Shown here: piece by piece, positions 19,430 to 27,890 of the stretch
Numbering within the stretch: the stretch's first letter is position 1
Layout of the letters: every line of letters begins with the position of its first letter
Source: Tissierella sp. MB52-C2
GTDB lineage: Bacteria > Bacillota > Clostridia > Tissierellales > Tissierellaceae
Assembly (NCBI RefSeq): GCF_030931715.1
Contig: NZ_CP133261.1
Location: forward strand, 1,896,643-1,960,642
Reading direction: 5' to 3'
DNA: 64,000 nucleotides
The notes under the pieces: generated by a model
Seen by the model: the letters and a program-made list of their open reading frames with translations, nothing else
What the model was told of the DNA's origin: nothing
The model's database searches: none
Position numbers and translations under genes: made by a program

Positions 19430-20029
19430 TTACTTTTTATTTTTTATTTTATTAGGAAATATATCTATGCCTAAATGTTTCTCTATAAAGTTTAATATCT
19501 TAGCTATACCATAAATAATCTTTTCATAGTTGAGCAAAGCTATGGATTTACCAAATGCCTTGCCGCCTACAGTTAAAGAGGCTATTAAAGATGTTATAAT
19601 TATACTAAGAATCGTTCCATCTATTAAGTTATATCTTGACATTAGTTTATATATTATTGTAGTACCTGCAGCACCAGATACTATACCGCAAATATCACCT
19701 ATGACATCATTACAAAAATTAGATACTTGTCCTGCATTCCTTACAAGTTTTATACAAAATTTAGCTTCTTCCACTTTATTAGCTGCCATAGCATGAAAGG
19801 GCTTCTCCTCAGATGTAGTCACAGCTATGCCTATAATATCAAAAATAATACCTATTAACATTATTATCATTAAAACAATGAAAGCCATGAGAATATCTAA
19901 GTTATTTACTAAGTTTTCAGTAATTATAGATATAATACCAGACATGAAAAAAGTCCATATGGATATAAGTAAAACCCATTTCATATTATATCTATTGCTA
20001 AAGGCTTTCTCATCTTCCTTTTTATTCAT
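19430..20029 (-). CDS. oapA: OLE-associated membrane protein OapA
   Basis: 199 residues with SD GGAGG before an ATG. About four hydrophobic segments (roughly 17-39, 45-70, 110-127, 136-157) with charged ends. The most distinctive stretch is residues 97-115, RNAGQVSNFCNDVIGDICG, between membrane segments. Its position directly downstream of the OLE RNA and upstream of tlyA is diagnostic for OapA, which binds OLE RNA and brings it to the membrane in Alkalihalobacillus halodurans, where the complex affects magnesium, cold and alcohol tolerance. A terminator hairpin lies between the RNA and this gene, so expression may rely on read-through or a weak local promoter. Identification rests on synteny and membrane layout. 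Confidence 0.88.
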   Translation of the reverse strand: MNKKEDEKAFSNRYNMKWVLLISIWTFFMSGIISIITENLVNNLDILMAFIVLMIIMLIGIIFDIIGIAVTTSEEKPFHAMAANKVEEAKFCIKLVRNAGQVSNFCNDVIGDICGIVSGAAGTTIIYKLMSRYNLIDGTILSIIITSLIASLTVGGKAFGKSIALLNYEKIIYGIAKILNFIEKHLGIDIFPNKIKNKK

Positions 20030-20075
20030 ATATTATTCCTCCACTTATTTATATAAATAATAAATTTATATATAC

Positions 20076-20106
20076 AAAAAGCTGATAGCTATAAGCTATC
20101 AGCTTT
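20076..20106 (-). terminator. Terminator at the 3' end of OLE RNA
   Basis: Perfect 13-bp stem (20078-20090 with 20094-20106), 3-base loop, followed by a T-tract on the minus strand. It lies between the P1 stem of the RNA and the oapA ribosome site, and so would define the OLE 3' end. Confidence 0.88.
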
Positions 20107-20680
20107 AAGAGTGGTAGTAAATTGTGTAAATCTTACGGCTTTAGGTCCAGCAGGATTTCCCTAACAGAAACTGTCTGTCGCCATAACAGCGGTTTCCCTT
20201 TAATTCTATTACAATCTTGTCGCCAAAGATAGAACTGGATTGCCACTTAGTCCGCACTGTAATCCACAACTTACTTCTTTTGGAACAGTCTAGGAGTTTT
20301 CCTCTACAGCCATTCTATTCCTTAGCCTCTTTTGCAAAATAGGTTTCGATAACAGAATTTAAAATGTATCGGGCCCTTCAACAATTTAAATTGAACTTAT
20401 CATCCGCCATACTTCACTCAAGGCAGGCTACTCTGCTATTTGTCCCAAGACATAGCAGGTTTATCACGATATTTTTATTATAAAATATCGTGTCTCCACG
20501 AGAGTAGGGTCAACGCCCGCATGCCATTGCAGATCGCCCCATCTCTCTTACTCCCAGCAACAGCCCACGACTGGGCGTCGCAAGCCGAAACAAGGAACTT
20601 CATCGATATGCCCTTCGACGGATTTTTAGCCCCGCCCTCTAGAATAGTTGTACTGACTAGAATACTGTACCACTCAAGCT
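20076..20680 (-). ncRNA. ole: OLE RNA (ornate, large, extremophilic)
   Basis: About 600 nt with no convincing reading frame and clearly more G+C than its neighbours. It lies between ispA and oapA, the hallmark OLE position. The 5' end (after a TTGAAT-N17-TATAAT promoter) carries GAGTGGTA (20668-20675), which pairs perfectly with TACCACTC near the 3' end (20109-20116), forming a closing P1 stem; a terminator follows. An 11-bp hairpin (20465-20475 with 20482-20492) looks like a variable peripheral arm, and many short G+C-rich complementary blocks lie in the 5' half. In A. halodurans OLE RNA forms a membrane RNP with OapA and other proteins and influences energy and Mg2+ homeostasis. Called from length, location and architecture. 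Confidence 0.88.
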
Positions 20681-20686
20681 AAAAAT

Positions 20687-20715
20687 ATTATAGCATAAAT
20701 AATATTAAAATTCAA
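20687..20715 (-). promoter_or_regulatory. Sigma-A promoter of OLE RNA
   Basis: Minus strand: -35 TTGAAT (20710-20715), 17-base spacer, -10 TATAAT (20687-20692), starting just after the ispA stop. The predicted start near 20680 is a few bases before the P1 strand. This allows OLE expression independent of the upstream operon. Confidence 0.8.
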
Positions 20716-20721
20716 TAAAGC

Positions 20722-21591
20722 CTATTTATTACGACTCATTAAGTCTCCAGTTAGAGCCACAAAAAAGTCAATCTTTCTATTGCTCAATTCTTTTAAAGAA
20801 TCCATCGCTCTATTACTATATTCTTCAACTGCTATTTTTGCCCTATCTAAGTTATGGAATGATAAATAGGTTAATTTTTTTATACTTTTATCTTTATTTA
20901 TATCTAAAATATCATCTCTAATTTGATACGCTAACCCAAGATTTAAACCAAAATTTCTCATAGCCTCTATTTCAATATCTGAGGCATCCCCAATAATAGC
21001 ACCTGATACTAGAGCTGATCGAATTAAGGCAGCAGTCTTAGTCTCATACATAAATAAAAGTTTTTCCTCTGATGTAGTACTATGAGTGGCTAAAAGATCA
21101 ACTACTTGTCCTCCAATCATACCATATATTCCTGAATACTTACTGATTTCTTTAAAAGCTCTAGTATATCTTTTATAGTCTTCTAAAGTTTTTGCATTTT
21201 TATCTATATGGTCTGCCATAGTTTCAAAAGCTAGATTTAAAAGACCATCACCTGCTAAAATTGCCATAGCTTCACCAAATACTTTATGACTAGTAGGTTT
21301 ACCCCTTCTAAAATCATCATTATCCATTGATGGCAAATCATCATGTATTAAAGAATATGTATGTATCATTTCAATAGCCATTGCATAAGGCAATATTTCT
21401 TCTATATTATCTTTAAAAAGTTCATAGCTTTTAATAGCCATTATAGGTCTTAATCTTTTACCACCAGTAAATAAACTATAATCTATAGCTTCCACAATTC
21501 TTTTTTGATAAATATCTTTATCTTTAAGCTTATTTTTTAATTCTATATCGATTATAGAATTAACTCTTTTTAATTCACTATTTAAATCCAA
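20722..21591 (-). CDS. ispA: Polyprenyl (farnesyl/geranyl) diphosphate synthase
   Basis: 289 residues, normal length. Condenses isopentenyl diphosphate with allylic diphosphates for isoprenoid synthesis. First aspartate-rich motif at about residues 84-90 (HDDLPSMDND, with DDxxxxD spacing), GGKRLRP near residue 43, second aspartate motif in GLAYQIRDDILD. Two bases separate it from xseB, so xseA-xseB-ispA is a tight operon. The OLE promoter begins right after its stop. dxs, a frequent neighbour, is absent from this locus. Confidence 0.95.
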   Translation of the reverse strand: MDLNSELKRVNSIIDIELKNKLKDKDIYQKRIVEAIDYSLFTGGKRLRPIMAIKSYELFKDNIEEILPYAMAIEMIHTYSLIHDDLPSMDNDDFRRGKPTSHKVFGEAMAILAGDGLLNLAFETMADHIDKNAKTLEDYKRYTRAFKEISKYSGIYGMIGGQVVDLLATHSTTSEEKLLFMYETKTAALIRSALVSGAIIGDASDIEIEAMRNFGLNLGLAYQIRDDILDINKDKSIKKLTYLSFHNLDRAKIAVEEYSNRAMDSLKELSNRKIDFFVALTGDLMSRNK

Positions 21592-21593
21592 GT

Positions 21594-21827
21594 CTATCCC
21601 TCCATAGGGAATTCAATATCTAACATATTGCCTTCCTTATCTTCTAGTAAAATCTTTAATTCTCCTTCTGCCTTATATAATAAATTATTACAGTAATTGT
21701 ATAATTCTATACCTTTTTTAAACTTATCTATAGATTCATCTAAGGTATTACCATCATCTTCCAACTGCTCTAAGATGGATTCTAGTTTTATAATAGCCTC
21801 TTCATAAGTTAATTCTTTATTCTTCAT
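21594..21827 (-). CDS. xseB: Exodeoxyribonuclease VII small subunit
   Basis: 77 residues, typical XseB size and content: TYEEAIIKLESILEQLEDD followed by SIDKFKKGIELYNYCNNLL, two helices that bind the long XseA coiled coil. Its first codons overlap the end of xseA by 11 bases, so the two subunits are probably translationally coupled. Part of the xseA-xseB-ispA operon. Confidence 0.95.
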   Translation of the reverse strand: MKNKELTYEEAIIKLESILEQLEDDGNTLDESIDKFKKGIELYNYCNNLLYKAEGELKILLEDKEGNMLDIEFPMEG

Positions 21828-23040
21828 CTACTAGTCCTCCTTTATCAATGGCTTTTACTATTGTACTTATTCTTCCATCCTTTAGTAATATATTGATTTC
21901 CTCGTCTAATATGGCATCTTCAATAGATTTAATAAGTTTTCCCTCTTTATCCATTAAAATCCCATATCCCCTACCTAAGGCAAGTAATGGGTTTAATATA
22001 TCTAGGTTATTTTTCAAGGCTGATAATTGGTTTTTTCTATTAATAAAATCCTTTTCCATTAGATAATTTAAATCCTTAAACAGATTATCTATCTCTTGTC
22101 TTTTATCTCTTAATTGATTTACAGGATTAAAAAACTTTAAATTTCTATTTAGATAATCTATTCTTACTTTATGTTGTCCTAGAATTTGAAAAACACTTTT
22201 GATCAGTCTATTATATTTGTTTTCTAATTCACTTTTTATATTATATATATTAGGTACTGCAAGTTCAGCAGCAGCTGAAGGTGTAGGAGCTCTTAAATCT
22301 GCAACAAAATCTGCTATGGTAAAGTCTGTTTCATGACCTATAGCAGATATAATTGGAGTATTGAGGTTATATATAGTTCTAGCCACATCTTCATCATTAA
22401 AGGCAAATAACTCTTCTATAGACCCACCACCCCTGCCAGTAATTATCAGATCTACATCTTCTCTACTATCTAAATAATTAAGCCCTTTACATATTTCCTT
22501 AGGAGCCTGTGTCCCTTGGACTAAAGACGGATATATGAGTATATTGCAAGGAGGAAATCTTCTTCTAATTACTGTAATAATATCTTTAATGGCAGCACCA
22601 GTAGCCGATGTTACTATACCTATTTTTTTAGGCATAGTAGGTATAGGTTTTTTATTAGTTTCTGAGAACAATCCTTCAGATTCTAATTTCTTTTTTAGTT
22701 CTTCAAAAGCTCTATAAAGGTCTCCTAAACCACTTTCCTTAATATGTCTAATATAAAATTGATAATCTCCCTCTTTTTCATATAGGGAGATATATCCTGT
22801 TGCTATTATCTTCATACCTTCTTCTAAATTAAACTTTAAACTCTCATTATCACTTCTAAACATGACTGATTTAATTTTTCCCTTTTCATCTTTAAGATTG
22901 AAATACATATGTCCACTATAATGATGTTTGAAGTTAGAAACCTCTCCTTCAATACTTAAAGAAGATAAAATCATATCAGATAAAAATAATCTTTTAATAT
23001 AGCTATTAACTTCACTTACCCTTAGGGGTCTTATATCCAT
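21817..23040 (-). CDS. xseA: Exodeoxyribonuclease VII large subunit
   Basis: 407 residues. N-terminal OB-fold (about 1-100: VSEVNSYIKRLF, EGEVSNFKHHYSGHMYF), then the catalytic domain with GIVTSATGAAIKDI, DLIITGRGGGSIEEL and IGHETDFTIADFVADLRAPTPSAAAELA, then coiled coil. Degrades single-stranded DNA from both ends. Overlaps xseB by 11 bases and follows nusB by 17. Slightly shorter than Gram-negative versions, which is normal for clostridia. Confidence 0.97.
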   Translation of the reverse strand: MDIRPLRVSEVNSYIKRLFLSDMILSSLSIEGEVSNFKHHYSGHMYFNLKDEKGKIKSVMFRSDNESLKFNLEEGMKIIATGYISLYEKEGDYQFYIRHIKESGLGDLYRAFEELKKKLESEGLFSETNKKPIPTMPKKIGIVTSATGAAIKDIITVIRRRFPPCNILIYPSLVQGTQAPKEICKGLNYLDSREDVDLIITGRGGGSIEELFAFNDEDVARTIYNLNTPIISAIGHETDFTIADFVADLRAPTPSAAAELAVPNIYNIKSELENKYNRLIKSVFQILGQHKVRIDYLNRNLKFFNPVNQLRDKRQEIDNLFKDLNYLMEKDFINRKNQLSALKNNLDILNPLLALGRGYGILMDKEGKLIKSIEDAILDEEINILLKDGRISTIVKAIDKGGLVDEE

Positions 23041-23057
23041 AGCTTACCTCCTAAGTA

Positions 23058-23465
23058 TTATTCTTTATTAATGGAACGAACTAGTCCTCCTAGGACTCCG
23101 TTAATAAACTTGAAGGATTCATCGGTACTGTATTTTTTCACGATTTCAATGGCTTCATTGATGGATACTTGAACAGGAATATCTTTTCTATATATAATCT
23201 CATATACTGCTATTCTTAAAACTGCCAAATCAACTTTAGCTATTCTATTAATATTCCAGCCCTCCAAATGTTTTTCAATATAAGTATCAATGGAGTCCAT
23301 ATTTTCCTTTATTTGATTTATAGCGTCTAATATATATTCTTTTTCTAATTCATCAAAGGTATATTCAGTAAAGTAAACATCCATTGCTTCATCAGAAAAA
23401 TCTTCATTTACTGCCATTTGATAAAGTAGTTTCATAGTTCCTTCTCTTGCTTGTTTTCTTCCCAT
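23058..23465 (-). CDS. nusB: Transcription antitermination factor NusB
   Basis: 135 residues, all-helical NusB fold: MGRKQAREGTMKLLYQM at the start, the HLEGWNINRIAKVDLAVLRIA core and the DVPVQVSINEAIEIVKKYS-type C-terminal segment (here with IPVQV). Binds boxA RNA with NusE to prevent premature termination in rRNA operons. ATG with a GGAGG-type SD. Sits between the Asp23/AmaP cluster and xseA, the common clostridial order. Confidence 0.96.
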   Translation of the reverse strand: MGRKQAREGTMKLLYQMAVNEDFSDEAMDVYFTEYTFDELEKEYILDAINQIKENMDSIDTYIEKHLEGWNINRIAKVDLAVLRIAVYEIIYRKDIPVQVSINEAIEIVKKYSTDESFKFINGVLGGLVRSINKE

Positions 23466-23496
23466 CGTTTCCTCCTAATTAATCAAAACTCTAATA

Positions 23497-23733
23497 TTAA
23501 CTTCTACCACCTAGAGGAAGTATTTTTTCTAGAATTTCCCTAAAGTCTATTTTTTTATATGATTTACTTCCTAGAATATATCCTATACAAGTACATAGGA
23601 AAATAAACAAGGTTTTTAAAAAACCAATAATAAGAATTAAAACAGCCACTAAGAATCCTACCAATGCTCCAAAAAATTTCCCTCGATTATTATTAATAGA
23701 CTCTAGAAGTTCTCTTAATATTTGTTTAATCAT
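23497..23733 (-). CDS. DUF2273-type small membrane protein of the Asp23/AmaP cluster
   Basis: 78 residues from the ATG at 23731-23733, chosen because SD GAGGTG lies 4 bases before it; an upstream in-frame ATG overlaps that SD. Amphipathic start, then two hydrophobic segments separated by a short turn (about 18-58) and a basic/charged end. Proteins of this type regularly accompany amaP and asp23 and are membrane partners in the alkaline-shock cluster. Located between amaP and nusB. Confidence 0.8.
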   Translation of the reverse strand: MIKQILRELLESINNNRGKFFGALVGFLVAVLILIIGFLKTLFIFLCTCIGYILGSKSYKKIDFREILEKILPLGGRS

Positions 23734-23747
23734 ATCACACCTCATTC

Positions 23748-24299
23748 TTATCTTACTACTCTAGTAGGTACTGATACATTATTTGTTTTCACATTTATTT
23801 CGCTTACTTGCGCTCCTGTTGCGTTTTCAATATATTCCTTAACTACAGATTGTAGTTCCTTAGTTACTTCTGGAATACTAACGCCAGGTGACACGTCTCC
23901 TGTAAGGTTGATTCCAACTTGTCCTTCCATAAGTCTTACGTCAATTTTAATATTGCTTATACCTGAGAATTTCTCTACTGCAGTTTGTACTAAAGAAACA
24001 ATAGTATTGGAATAAATCATTATCTCTCCAAAATCATTTCTTGTAATTAAATATGAACCTCCTCTTACTTCATCACCTTTTCTAGAAAATCCTGAAAAGA
24101 TAATTCTTATACTAGCAATAAATAAAAGAATTCCGGCCAGAGTATAATAATAGTTTCTGTTCATATTCACAATAAAATAACTTATATTTTGAATTGACAA
24201 AAAACCATTTACATTGAATGGAATCATAATTAGAAATACAGACAACGCCAGTATAATTAAAGAAAATAAAGCAATAATTAACCTATCAAGTATCTTCAT
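23748..24299 (-). CDS. amaP: Alkaline shock response membrane anchor AmaP
   Basis: 183 residues. Two N-terminal membrane segments (about 5-27 and 50-68) followed by a cytoplasmic Asp23-like domain (about 80-175) containing NISVEVDVRLME-like and SPGVSIPEVTKELQ stretches. In Staphylococcus AmaP anchors Asp23 at the membrane and is linked to cell-envelope stress. Its partner asp23 lies 55 bases upstream, separated by a hairpin that may lower expression relative to asp23. Confidence 0.88.
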   Translation of the reverse strand: MKILDRLIIALFSLIILALSVFLIMIPFNVNGFLSIQNISYFIVNMNRNYYYTLAGILLFIASIRIIFSGFSRKGDEVRGGSYLITRNDFGEIMIYSNTIVSLVQTAVEKFSGISNIKIDVRLMEGQVGINLTGDVSPGVSIPEVTKELQSVVKEYIENATGAQVSEINVKTNNVSVPTRVVR

Positions 24300-24325
24300 T
24301 GGTATCTCCTTTCTAGTATTTAAAA

Positions 24326-24350
24326 TTACCCTCTGATTATCAGAGGGTAA
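24326..24350 (-). terminator. Hairpin between asp23 and amaP
   Basis: An 11-bp stem (arms from 24326 and ending at 24350) directly after the asp23 stop, followed by TTTTAAA on the minus strand. Likely a leaky terminator giving more asp23 than amaP transcript. Confidence 0.7.
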
Positions 24351-24354
24351 AATA

Positions 24355-24750
24355 CTACTTTACTCTTGGTTCTGTTTCTACCTTCGACTCCCTTGGAATA
24401 TTTACACCTAAAATATTTACATTTACTTCTATGATGTTTAATCCAGTCATAGTTTCTAATGTACTTTTAACATTTTCTTGTACCTTCTTACCAAGTTCTG
24501 AAATATTTGAGCCATATTCCACAATGATATATAAATCTATAGCCGCTTCCTGATCTCCAACTTCTACTTTAACGCCCTTAGATAAATTCTTCATTCCTAA
24601 CATTTCAGTAATGCCGCCAGTAATACCACCACTCATACCTGCTACACCTTCTACCTCAGTGGCTGCTATTCCAGCAATAATGGCAACTACATCATCTGCA
24701 ATTTTTACTGTTCCATGTTCAATATCTTCATTATTTGAAAACTCGTTCAA
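24355..24750 (-). CDS. asp23: Asp23/Gls24 family envelope stress protein
   Basis: 131 residues from a TTG at 24748-24750, chosen because SD GGAGGTG lies 7 bases upstream; an in-frame ATG overlaps the SD and is a poorer start. Core motif GTVKIADDVVAIIAGIAATEVEGVAGMSGG, which is the signature opening of the family, followed by two repeats of beta/alpha structure (VEVGDQEAAIDLYIIVEYG). No signal or membrane segment; held at the membrane by AmaP. First gene after a strong sigma-A-like promoter, so this begins the asp23-amaP-DUF2273-nusB transcript. Confidence 0.92.
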   Translation of the reverse strand: MNEFSNNEDIEHGTVKIADDVVAIIAGIAATEVEGVAGMSGGITGGITEMLGMKNLSKGVKVEVGDQEAAIDLYIIVEYGSNISELGKKVQENVKSTLETMTGLNIIEVNVNILGVNIPRESKVETEPRVK

Positions 24751-24788
24751 AACAAACACCTCCATTGCTACTATAAGTTCTTAAAGCT

Positions 24789-24817
24789 ATTATATCAAAG
24801 GATTATCCTATTTACAA
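24789..24817 (-). promoter_or_regulatory. Sigma-A promoter of the asp23-amaP cluster
   Basis: Minus strand: -35 TTGTAA (24812-24817), 17-base spacer, -10 TATAAT (24789-24794) with an extended TGA before it. It lies between the spoIIIAH stop and asp23 and separates the vegetative cluster from the sporulation operon. Confidence 0.75.
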
Positions 24818-24824
24818 ACATTTC

Positions 24825-25490
24825 CTATTGCTTTTTCATTATTTTGATATTATTGGCATCATATTCTGTTTCCGACTTAACTATGTCTAAGATTTTTACC
24901 ATGTCTTGTTCACTTAGTTCATCTTTTGATACAACGATTTTAATATCTTTATCTGTCAAAAATACTATTGCATCTTCGAATCCCTTACTCTTTATTAACC
25001 CTTCAATTTGAAGCTCTTGTTCTGAGTTGTTTCCTAACTTCATTATTTCTTTTTGTGCATCTGTTCTTACATCTTCTGCCGTACTTCCATTATTTACAAT
25101 TTGATCTAATCTATCTACTAAAGTAGCTCTTAATTTATCTCTAGATAGTCTATATTCAACAAAATAGTTTTTAACCCCTTTACCGCCCTCCGTATACATT
25201 GTTTCCAGTGCTTCACTTTCATCACTCTTAGCTGAATCTATTACATCTACATTTTCACCTGATACTTCAGTTGAGTCAACTATATCTAAATTTTCCGAAT
25301 CCACTTCTGTTATATCTTCTTCTATGTTATTTTTTTTATTCATTTTAGCCATTTCTGCCAATTCATGATTCTGATAATCTCTTGAAGATTTAAGTTGAGC
25401 CTGTTGTGTCAATTGATGATGTAAATATCCTGTGAATACTAATAGTACTACTAATAAACCAATAATCGCTGGTCTTTTAATTTTAAACAT
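24825..25490 (-). CDS. spoIIIAH: Stage III sporulation protein AH
   Basis: 221 residues. N-terminal membrane segment (about 8-22), a low-complexity acidic linker rich in Asp, Ser, Glu and Val (about 50-95), and a C-terminal ring-building domain (about 110-220: YRLSRDKLRATLVDRLDQI). In Bacillus this YscJ/FliF-like domain in the mother-cell membrane pairs with forespore SpoIIQ to form the feeding channel. Last gene of the spoIIIA operon. No spoIIQ is present in the window. Confidence 0.92.
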   Translation of the reverse strand: MFKIKRPAIIGLLVVLLVFTGYLHHQLTQQAQLKSSRDYQNHELAEMAKMNKKNNIEEDITEVDSENLDIVDSTEVSGENVDVIDSAKSDESEALETMYTEGGKGVKNYFVEYRLSRDKLRATLVDRLDQIVNNGSTAEDVRTDAQKEIMKLGNNSEQELQIEGLIKSKGFEDAIVFLTDKDIKIVVSKDELSEQDMVKILDIVKSETEYDANNIKIMKKQ

Positions 25491-25502
25491 AATTATTCCC
25501 CC

Positions 25503-26087
25503 TTATTTACTTGAGTATACTTGAACTTTATTTCCCTTTATTCCTAACACAGTCTTTACAGCTTCATATAGCATCTCTTTTAATACAGGATCATCTGCTC
25601 CCTCTGCAACTACAATAACACCTTGTACAGTAGGTTTTATTTCTTTTACTACTAATAGTGATCCATCGCCACCCCTAGTCATTACCTGAGTAGTCACATC
25701 TTCCCTGTGTATCTCCCTCGTCCCTCCTTCTGAATCATTCTCTAGAGTTTCTTCTTTAGTCTTTGTTGTATTTGTAGCGGTGACTTTTTCTACGCTATTT
25801 TCTAAAGTTACCATGACATTTACTTTGCCTACTCCATTTAATTTAGTAAGAATATTAGTTAATTTTTTTTCTAAATAATAGCTATAATCTTCTTCTGATT
25901 CATTTTTAGATACCTCCCTAGTATTTTCTTTTGGATTTTCCATATCTTCCTCTTTTGGACCTAAAAAATTATTGGTTACAATTAAAAATATGACAGATAC
26001 CAGTAGTATTATGAATAAATTGTTAATAAATTTTTTATTATTATTTTTTTCTAGATATTCCTTTATCTTATTAAGAATTTCTTTCAT
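25503..26087 (-). CDS. spoIIIAG: Stage III sporulation protein AG
   Basis: 194 residues from the ATG at 26085-26087, preceded by AGGGTG; an upstream in-frame ATG overlaps spoIIIAF and lacks a better SD. One membrane segment (about 20-40), a charged linker, then the ring-forming domain with LTNILTKLNGVGKVNVMVTLE, the Thr-rich loop and VVKEIKPTVQGVIVVAEGADDP. Forms the large ring of the mother-cell side of the feeding tube. A 9-base direct repeat (GGGTGAATA twice) spans the AF stop and AG ribosome site. Confidence 0.93.
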   Translation of the reverse strand: MKEILNKIKEYLEKNNNKKFINNLFIILLVSVIFLIVTNNFLGPKEEDMENPKENTREVSKNESEEDYSYYLEKKLTNILTKLNGVGKVNVMVTLENSVEKVTATNTTKTKEETLENDSEGGTREIHREDVTTQVMTRGGDGSLLVVKEIKPTVQGVIVVAEGADDPVLKEMLYEAVKTVLGIKGNKVQVYSSK

Positions 26088-26097
26088 CCTATTCACC

Positions 26098-26712
26098 CTA
26101 TTCACCCTTCCTCTTTTCATTAATTCTTATATTTATCTTGTCCTTATCTACTGAATAACTGTTTCCTATTAATTCTTTTAAGCTTTCAAAACTATCTTCT
26201 GATATTTCCTCATGTTCTTGGTTTTTATTTATCTCAACTGGAACCACGTTATCTATGGAAATCTTATTCTTAGCCCCGTCTTCTTCATTTCCTAGAAGAA
26301 TATTTAGATAATCTATTTCCCCATAGCGTTCTTCAGTATTTAGTATTTCAACTTCAATATCTAGAACTTTATAATCTGTATTATCCTCAATTAGATTTGT
26401 AACTTCTCTGCCTAATTTTTCTTTATACACCTTTTCTATTTGCTTTTCTTGTTCAGCATAGAAGTTATTTTTAGACTCTCCCTGTGAATTACTTGATCGT
26501 GAATAATTAAATACTGCCTTATCTAAATTGAAATCCATTTTAATTAACTTTGCAAAAGGGCTGACTATGGTAAATATAATGAGTAAGCCTATTACCATAT
26601 TGACATACTTTTTCATATTCCCCTTAGGCATTACAAGTTCTGCGATTGAAATAAGTATAAAAAGTATTACAATATCCTTTAGCCAAGAGGATAAAAAACT
26701 TATAACATTCAT
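26098..26712 (-). CDS. spoIIIAF: Stage III sporulation protein AF
   Basis: 204 residues. Two membrane segments near the N terminus (about 8-28 and 34-52, ELVMPKGNMKKYVNMVIGLLI between) followed by a cytoplasmic or intermembrane domain ending in DKINIRINEKRK. Component of the SpoIIIA-SpoIIQ channel; ring-forming domain similar in principle to AG and AH. SD AGGTGAAGGG; 8 bases after spoIIIAE. Confidence 0.92.
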   Translation of the reverse strand: MNVISFLSSWLKDIVILFILISIAELVMPKGNMKKYVNMVIGLLIIFTIVSPFAKLIKMDFNLDKAVFNYSRSSNSQGESKNNFYAEQEKQIEKVYKEKLGREVTNLIEDNTDYKVLDIEVEILNTEERYGEIDYLNILLGNEEDGAKNKISIDNVVPVEINKNQEHEEISEDSFESLKELIGNSYSVDKDKINIRINEKRKGE

Positions 26713-26720
26713 CCCTTCAC

Positions 26721-27878
26721 CTACCTTAACATTAGTAAACTATTGCCTGCTTCAACGATAATAGTTATAGTAATAAAAAACATTGTTCCTGTAGAAATTA
26801 AACTAATTAAAAGAAGTAGTAGAGACTTTCCTACTTGGTTGAAAAACTCAACTAAATTTGGTGAACTAATGGGCTGTATAACAACTGTAATTATTTTGTA
26901 AGTAAATAAAAGCACTATGATCTTAATTACAGGCAATATACATATAAACAATAGAACTAAAAGTCCAATAAATCCAAGTCCATTTTTAAGAATCGCAGAA
27001 CAGCCTACTACTGCGTCAACAGCATCTGATAAAAATCCTCCTACTATGGGGATAAATTTATCTATGGCGAACTTCGCTGTCCTTATGGTTATTCCATCTA
27101 TCTTAGTGCCTAATCCATATATAGTAATCATTCCTATAAATAAAGTTAAGGCACCAGTTATTATTAAAGTGATTACTTGTCTACCTAGTTCAGATAATTT
27201 ACTAAATTCTGCCCTACTAGATATATTACTTATTATGCTTATGATGAATGAAAAGAATATTAGAGGCAGAATTATAGTCTTTATTAAAATACCAATAAAG
27301 TTCACCGTCATCACTATCATAGGATGAAAAAGTATCTTTGTATTAGGTCCAGAAGCAGCCGTAAGTAATGTAAGTAATACTGGAAGAATAGCTTGCATAA
27401 ATCCAACCATCTTATCAATAGTACTCTTGGCCAAATCCATTATCTGATTAAAACTGCTTATTACTAAAATTGCTATTAAGACATAAGATATATAATTAGC
27501 TAGCTCGGCGACAGAAGCATTTTCAAAGGTAGACTGAAGGTTTGTAAGAATTGAAGAGATAAGGGTAATGACTAAGATTTTAGCTAATAATATTAAGGAA
27601 GTCCTCAATTCTTTAAAAAATATTTGATAAAGACTTTTTCCAATATCTTTAAAGCTTAATGATACATCTCCTTTTACTAAATTTAGTAGAAATTCCCTTG
27701 TATTGAATTGTGGTAATATTTCATTTTCTATTATTGTATCTTCTACTATCTTTTCTAGGTCACCGATATTTAAAGCATCTATTTGCTCATCCATAATAAA
27801 TAAATCTAAATCCTCTGCATATACATTGCTTCCAAACATTATCAAATATATAATAAATAAAATATAAATTTTTTTCAT
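26721..27878 (-). CDS. spoIIIAE: Stage III sporulation protein AE
   Basis: 385 residues from the ATG at 27876-27878 (SD AAGGTG, 6 bases away). N-terminal signal peptide (KKIYILFIIYLIMFGSNVYA), an extracytoplasmic stretch to about residue 85, then about seven to eight membrane segments. It is the largest integral membrane component of the channel base. Typical stretches: GDVSLSFKDIGKSLYQIFFKEL in the outer part and FIPIVGGFLSDAVDAVVG in the membrane part. Part of the tightly spaced spoIIIA operon. Confidence 0.95.
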   Translation of the reverse strand: MKKIYILFIIYLIMFGSNVYAEDLDLFIMDEQIDALNIGDLEKIVEDTIIENEILPQFNTREFLLNLVKGDVSLSFKDIGKSLYQIFFKELRTSLILLAKILVITLISSILTNLQSTFENASVAELANYISYVLIAILVISSFNQIMDLAKSTIDKMVGFMQAILPVLLTLLTAASGPNTKILFHPMIVMTVNFIGILIKTIILPLIFFSFIISIISNISSRAEFSKLSELGRQVITLIITGALTLFIGMITIYGLGTKIDGITIRTAKFAIDKFIPIVGGFLSDAVDAVVGCSAILKNGLGFIGLLVLLFICILPVIKIIVLLFTYKIITVVIQPISSPNLVEFFNQVGKSLLLLLISLISTGTMFFITITIIVEAGNSLLMLR

Positions 27879-27890
27879 AAGTTTCACCTT

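Noticed and set aside
20440..20682. An 80-codon plus-strand reading frame within the OLE region
   Set aside because: It runs antisense through the structured RNA, has no ribosome site and owes its length to the higher G+C of the RNA.
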